Assembly: GCA_009741485.1 (NCBI GenBank)
Contig: CM019214.1
Coordinates: forward strand, 1,676,510 to 1,740,509
Origin: Malurus cyaneus samueli
Taxonomy: Eukaryota; Chordata; Aves; Passeriformes; Maluridae
Direction of reading: 5' to 3'
DNA length: 64,000 nucleotides
Positions 62,201-64,000 of this stretch are shown piece after piece; the first letter of the stretch is position 1; the number at the start of each line of letters is the position of its first letter. The notes beneath the pieces are model-generated. The model saw only the letters and a program-made list of their open reading frames with translations, did no database searches and was not told where the DNA came from. The translations under genes were made by a program, and so were the position numbers.

Positions 62201-63913
62201 ACCAAGATGCAGAATAAATATGGCTGGGAAGTCTGTGATTCAGTAGAAGACTAATGAGAAACAATATATTTGGGTTAAATAAAACCAACAGACTCTAAAA
62301 GGTTTTATCAAAGTAAATAATCCAGGAGAATAATCAAATCAAAATTTTTTTGCTAACCTATATATATATATATATTGCCAGCCTGTTTCTTGAATTTTGA
62401 ACTTCCTAGAAAGTTTCTCTTTTTCTTCTTTTACAGAGCCATGTGTACTTCATATATCAGATATATGATATCTATGATATCTATATCTTCATATATCATA
62501 AGACAATATATAAGCTTTAAATATTTGATTTTTGAAAATTTAAAAACAAACCTCTGGTTTTCTGCACTGCATTCCATAACAGAGGACTGTAATGACAAAT
62601 GGAAACAGAAAAAAAAAGTTGTTTTATAAGGAGAAATCAGGAGTGATGCTTTATCAGAAGGAAGTTGGAAAAACGTTTTCCAAACAATAAAAACAATTAA
62701 CAATCTTACCTGACTTACTGCTCCCAAGGTTTTGTTGAATTCTGAAATGCTTTAAAATAAAATGATACTGTTACGGAGGCTTTTTAGTTATGTTTCTAAA
62801 AAACAATTACAACAATTTAATAAAAAAACAGAGGATTTTTTTCCAGTTAATCAGTGATTTTTTAAAGTCAAGCCAGTTCTAACACTGTAAAAACACTTTT
62901 CAAAGCATTCAACATTTGAAGAGCTGACTTGTATTAGTCACTACACAAACTAAATTTAAACCTCTGTCATCACATTTGAATGCCAACCCACTGTAAATGC
63001 TACTTAAAAGAGCAAAAGATAAATGTTAATGTTGCCTTTTGCCAAGCATTACTTGGAATAGAATTCTAAATTTATACTCAAAGCCACAAAAATAGAATGA
63101 CTAAGAAGTATGAATTTCTTGTACAAACAAGATTTGTTGGCTAATCACATCTTTTTGATTTTCAGGGTATGTTTGGGAAATAGCAGTAAATATTAACTCA
63201 TTCAAACCTCTCCTTATAAAGACTGGGAAAAAAAAACACTACACCAAAATAAAACCATAGAATTAAAAGAAACCAAAAAAAACCAAAAAAAAACCCAACC
63301 AAACAAGAATATTTGTTGAAGAACATGCAGCTAGGAAAGCTCTCCTCATAATTTCCTACCAGATAGATTGAATCTTTAAATTGTAAAAAACATTTGGTGT
63401 ACCATTTTTCATAAGGAACTCCAGTGTTTCTTTTAAACACTACAGTGTTTCTTTTAAAAACCAAGAGTACTCTAACTAATATTAACTTTATGTTAAAGAG
63501 CAAGAAATTACAACTTGTGAACTTTTTAATGTGCAGGAATAACACAAAGTCTGGTTAACACATGGAAGATCTCACTTCATCTTGTTCAAATGCAATGAAG
63601 ATTTCAATCCTTATTCAGAATTATTTACCTCAGTTCTTGTGGAGTATGTGCTGGAATTTCAATTAATTTTCTGACTTGATTGGGGGTGGTTATGTTATTG
63701 ATCTGTCAGAAAAAAAGATCGATCCCATGGCTAAGTACAACCAATAATTTTTAGCCTTAAAAGAAAAATGTTAATTTCACACATTTTAATATGTTGGCAT
63801 TACAAAGATAAGAAGCACATTTTCTCAAGAATACACTGCTACAAATATTTACCATGACATTGTCACAACTTATGGAAGGAACTGTTGATCTGGTATACAG
63901 CAAATCCCAAAAT
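46158..63913 (-). CDS. ADGRG2: ADGRG2 gene (GPR64/HE6), adhesion G protein-coupled receptor G2 (5' end missing)
   Basis: Adhesion GPCR of the plasma membrane; in mammals it is prominent in the efferent ducts and epididymis, where it supports fluid reabsorption, and human loss causes absence of the vas deferens. Twenty exons give, in order: ectodomain with Cys-rich pieces, a 222-codon Ser/Thr/Pro mucin-like exon, the GAIN region, a complete GPS ([23 protein letters not shown]), seven membrane segments, and a serine-rich tail ending [15 protein letters not shown]. Identification rests on long near-identical stretches to human ADGRG2 in the 7TM and tail, and on PHKA2 next door. Signal-peptide and first ectodomain exons are beyond the right edge. 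Two anomalies: exon 50230-50330 is one base short and shifts the tail frame as given, and TM6/ECL3 lacks three residues. The stop is at 46158-46160. Each exon is listed separately. Confidence 0.95.
46343..49336. other. ADGRG2 last intron
   Basis: About 3.0 kb. No exon or repeat family recognised; small ORFs on both strands lack any family resemblance. Confidence 0.6.
49337..49489 (-). CDS. ADGRG2: ADGRG2 cytoplasmic tail exon
   Basis: 153 bp, completing aspartate, then [40 protein letters not shown] and [10 protein letters not shown] plus one base. Nearly identical to human in this frame, so the tail has been under constraint. Acceptor ctgttgtag|ACT, donor AATG|GTAAGT. Confidence 0.95.
50152..50202. 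repeat. Inverted T18/A28 tracts next to an ADGRG2 donor
   Basis: A run of about 18 T (50152-50169), ten bases of GTAATATT-type spacer, then a run of about 28 A. It lies about 30 bp downstream of the donor at 50229 in transcript sense and could form a hairpin. It also marks a spot where sequencing slips easily. Confidence 0.9.
50230..50330 (-). CDS. ADGRG2: ADGRG2 exon with end of TM7 and helix 8, one base short
   Basis: 101 bp. It starts in frame as [21 protein letters not shown], then must shift by one base to read [12 protein letters not shown], as in human RRYLCCGKLRLAENS. The lost base lies at about 50266-50270 on the plus strand (minus TACTTTG, expected TACCTTTG). An intact exon would be 102 bp, which the flanking phases require. 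Read literally, the tail ends after about 25 wrong residues, in the next exon. Acceptor ctttgcag|GGT, donor CTG|GTAAAT. Confidence 0.93.
50331..51812. other. ADGRG2 intron between the TM5-7 and TM7/helix-8 exons
   Basis: About 1.5 kb. No further feature recognised. Confidence 0.6.
51813..52087 (-). CDS. ADGRG2: ADGRG2 exon with TM5, TM6 and start of TM7
   Basis: 275 bp, [20 protein letters not shown], then [35 protein letters not shown] and [14 protein letters not shown] plus one base. The end of TM6 reads FAFFTVNEV where human has FAFFAWGPVNV, nine bases shorter but in frame. Acceptor ttgttctag|CTG, donor CAAG|GTAAGT. Confidence 0.96.
52393..52492 (-). CDS. ADGRG2: ADGRG2 exon with TM4 and ECL2
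   Basis: 100 bp, completing glycine, then [20 protein letters not shown] and [12 protein letters not shown] plus two bases of Phe. Acceptor tttttag|GGT, donor ATT|GTGAGT. Fits human [19 protein letters not shown]. Confidence 0.96.
53172..53440 (-). CDS. ADGRG2: ADGRG2 exon with TM2 and TM3
   Basis: 269 bp, [40 protein letters not shown] and [20 protein letters not shown], ending [10 protein letters not shown] plus one base. TM2 and TM3 are nearly identical to human. Acceptor ttttttag|GAA, donor TGGG|GTATGT. Confidence 0.97.
54196..54320 (-). CDS. ADGRG2: ADGRG2 exon with TM1
   Basis: 125 bp, [20 protein letters not shown], then [20 protein letters not shown] and F plus two bases. TM1 runs about from LVLTF to YIAF. 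Acceptor tgtttcag|GAC, donor TGA|GTAAGT. Confidence 0.96.
54460..54562 (+). mobile_element. CR1 LINE 3' end remnant
   Basis: GTGGGGAGTTGGACTCCATG, then ACCCTTTCTCAACTTGAGAT and TTCATGATTCTATTA follow the CR1 3' end (GTTGGACTCGATGATC...TTCCAAC...ATGATTCTAT). Diverged; lies in the ADGRG2 intron before the TM1 exon. Confidence 0.75.
54879..54982 (-). CDS. ADGRG2: ADGRG2 GPS exon with the autoproteolysis site
   Basis: 104 bp, [20 protein letters not shown] then [15 protein letters not shown]. All GPS cysteines and tryptophan are present, and HL|T allows cleavage between Leu and Thr. The released stalk TSFAVLM is the expected tethered agonist. Acceptor tttaccag|GTG, donor ATG|GTAATT. Confidence 0.96.
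55085..55130 (-). CDS. ADGRG2: ADGRG2 exon leading into the GPS
   Basis: 46 bp, [15 protein letters not shown] plus one base of glycine. Acceptor cctaaacag|GAT, donor AATG|GTAAGT. CVFWDF is the first conserved Cys/Trp block of the GPS. Confidence 0.94.
55131..56420. other. ADGRG2 intron with an AT microsatellite
   Basis: The intron contains (TA)-rich DNA at about 55955-56065 that is almost pure A/T, with several self-complementary stretches. No coding feature seen. Confidence 0.7.
55955..56065. repeat. (TA)n-rich low-complexity stretch
   Basis: TATATATTATATATAT-type sequence of about 110 bp with little else. Likely to form cruciforms and to be polymorphic in length. Confidence 0.92.
56421..56543 (-). 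CDS. ADGRG2: ADGRG2 GAIN-region exon
   Basis: 41 codons, [20 protein letters not shown], then [20 protein letters not shown] and Q, phase 0. Acceptor tcgttccag|GAT, donor CAG|GTATGA. Three NxS/T sequons. Confidence 0.93.
56757..56909 (-). CDS. ADGRG2: ADGRG2 GAIN-region exon
   Basis: 51 codons, [20 protein letters not shown], then [20 protein letters not shown] and [11 protein letters not shown], phase 0. Acceptor tctttttcag|GTC, donor CAG|GTAACT. Human ITLPSSLMNNLPAHDMELAS aligns. Confidence 0.93.
56910..57954. other. ADGRG2 GAIN-region intron
   Basis: About 1.0 kb, A/T-rich, no feature recognised. Neighbouring introns at 58112-58438, 58638-59295, 59964-60432 and 60494-61141 are likewise empty. 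Confidence 0.6.
57955..58111 (-). CDS. ADGRG2: ADGRG2 GAIN-region exon
   Basis: 157 bp, one base then [20 protein letters not shown], then [20 protein letters not shown] and [12 protein letters not shown]. Acceptor tcttaacag|AAT; the donor CAG|GTTAAA is weak. Matches human [12 protein letters not shown] and AQDPANLQ. Confidence 0.9.
58439..58637 (-). CDS. ADGRG2: ADGRG2 stalk to GAIN-region exon
   Basis: 199 bp, completing glycine, then [20 protein letters not shown], a helical part ([32 protein letters not shown]) and PLPSRISN plus two bases. Acceptor ttgtcacag|GAA, donor CAG|GTAGGT. Confidence 0.88.
59296..59963 (-). CDS. ADGRG2: ADGRG2 mucin-like Ser/Thr/Pro-rich exon
   Basis: 668 bp open on the minus strand, 222 codons dominated by Ser, Thr and Pro (for example [20 protein letters not shown], then [20 protein letters not shown]). 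Likely a densely O-glycosylated stalk between the N-terminal segment and the GAIN region. Acceptor cttttgcag|TAC, donor CCAG|GTAAAT; flanking phases agree. The human counterpart is Ser/Pro-rich too but shorter as I recall, and is not alignable by eye. Confidence 0.88.
60433..60493 (-). CDS. ADGRG2: ADGRG2 Cys-cluster exon
   Basis: 61 bp, completing an aspartate codon, then [19 protein letters not shown] plus two bases. Acceptor gtcatctcag|ATC, donor GTA|GTAAGT. The CCCS motif matches human HCCCSVRIPCPSSPEEL. Confidence 0.88.
61142..61224 (-). CDS. ADGRG2: ADGRG2 ectodomain exon
   Basis: 83 bp, [20 protein letters not shown] then KAKISQL plus one base. Acceptor cattctag|TAC, donor CTTG|GTAAGT. 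Aligns with human STLNCTFTIKL. Confidence 0.85.
61225..62551. other. ADGRG2 ectodomain intron
   Basis: About 1.3 kb with a short (TA)n at 62361-62376 and ATATGATATCTAT-type palindromes at 62455-62500. No exon recognised. Confidence 0.6.
62552..62586 (-). CDS. ADGRG2: ADGRG2 ectodomain micro-exon
   Basis: 35 bp, [11 protein letters not shown] plus two bases of serine. Acceptor gtcattacag|TCC; the donor GAG|GTTTGT is weak. Human has IMCATAEAQS here. Confidence 0.8.
62710..62749 (-). CDS. ADGRG2: ADGRG2 ectodomain exon
   Basis: 40 bp, one base then [13 protein letters not shown]. Acceptor attttaaag|CAT, donor CAG|GTAAGA. With the previous exon it gives [11 protein letters not shown], resembling human LSELKRSELNKTL. 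Confidence 0.8.
62750..63628. other. ADGRG2 ectodomain intron
   Basis: About 0.9 kb. It has A-rich tracts at 63228-63295 and a short tandem GTGTTTCTTTTAAA duplication at 63424-63455. No exon recognised. Confidence 0.6.
63629..63702 (-). CDS. ADGRG2: ADGRG2 ectodomain exon
   Basis: 74 bp, [20 protein letters not shown] then PQEL plus two bases of serine. Acceptor tctgacag|ATC, donor GAG|GTAAAT. Carries an N-glycosylation sequon (NIT). Conservation with human is weak, but phase and position fit. Confidence 0.75.
63853..63913 (-). CDS. ADGRG2: ADGRG2 ectodomain exon (5'-most placed, start uncertain)
   Basis: Reads [12 protein letters not shown] to donor ATG|GTAAAT. STVP matches the human ectodomain (KESTVPQN). 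Two acceptors keep the same phase: 63913 (caaatcag|A, adding FWDLLYTR) and 63889 (tataccag|A). I cannot choose between them from sequence alone. Confidence 0.6.
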
Positions 63914-64000
63914 CTGATTTGTGAAAGATAGGGGCAAGAGGACAGTAAAGTCACCATATCTTATGTTGGAAAAAGAGGAATTTGGTTTAGTTTGCAACAA

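Overview
The window is vertebrate nuclear DNA, almost certainly avian. It holds two multi-exon genes with GT-AG introns, both on the minus strand, and fragments of CR1 LINEs, the typical bird retrotransposon. No bacterial, viral or CRISPR-like system is present. Nearly all ORFs longer than about 60 codons that are not exons are artefacts of tandem repeats.

Gene 1 (about 41.8 kb down to beyond position 1) is PHKA2, the liver-type regulatory alpha subunit of phosphorylase kinase. I placed 28 coding exons with consistent splice phases, from exon 1 at the GC-rich promoter (41725) to the exon at 3511-3678. The last exons, with the C-terminus, lie off the left edge. One internal exon of about 84 bp, expected from the human protein, was not found between 13780 and 3678. 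That gap contains a 6.4-kb minisatellite.

Gene 2 (46158 to beyond the right edge) is ADGRG2 (GPR64/HE6), an adhesion GPCR. Twenty coding exons are placed. They cover part of the ectodomain, a 222-codon mucin-like exon, the GAIN region, an intact GPS (HL|T), all seven membrane segments and the C-terminal tail to the stop codon. The 5' exons with the signal peptide are off the right edge. PHKA2 next to ADGRG2 in the same orientation matches human Xp22.13, so this is conserved synteny.

Layout: 1-775 minisatellite with a 25-N gap; 776-3510 PHKA2 intron; 3511-3678 exon; 5404-11767 a 27-bp minisatellite; 13780-38426 PHKA2 exons 27 to 2; 40513-41124 a 35-bp minisatellite in intron 1; about 41120-41880 GC-rich promoter and exon 1; 41883-42716 a GGGCT array upstream of PHKA2; 42717-46157 intergenic DNA and ADGRG2 3' UTR; 46158 to the right edge ADGRG2.

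The most useful unexpected points are: the large intronic 27-bp minisatellite and three further arrays in or beside one gene; four single-base length differences in PHKA2 exon 1; a one-base deletion in an ADGRG2 exon that breaks the tail in the sequence as given; the missing PHKA2 exon in the regulatory phosphorylation segment; and a three-residue shortening at TM6/extracellular loop 3 of ADGRG2. The single-base changes look more like assembly error than biology. Comparisons with human proteins are from memory, not from a search.
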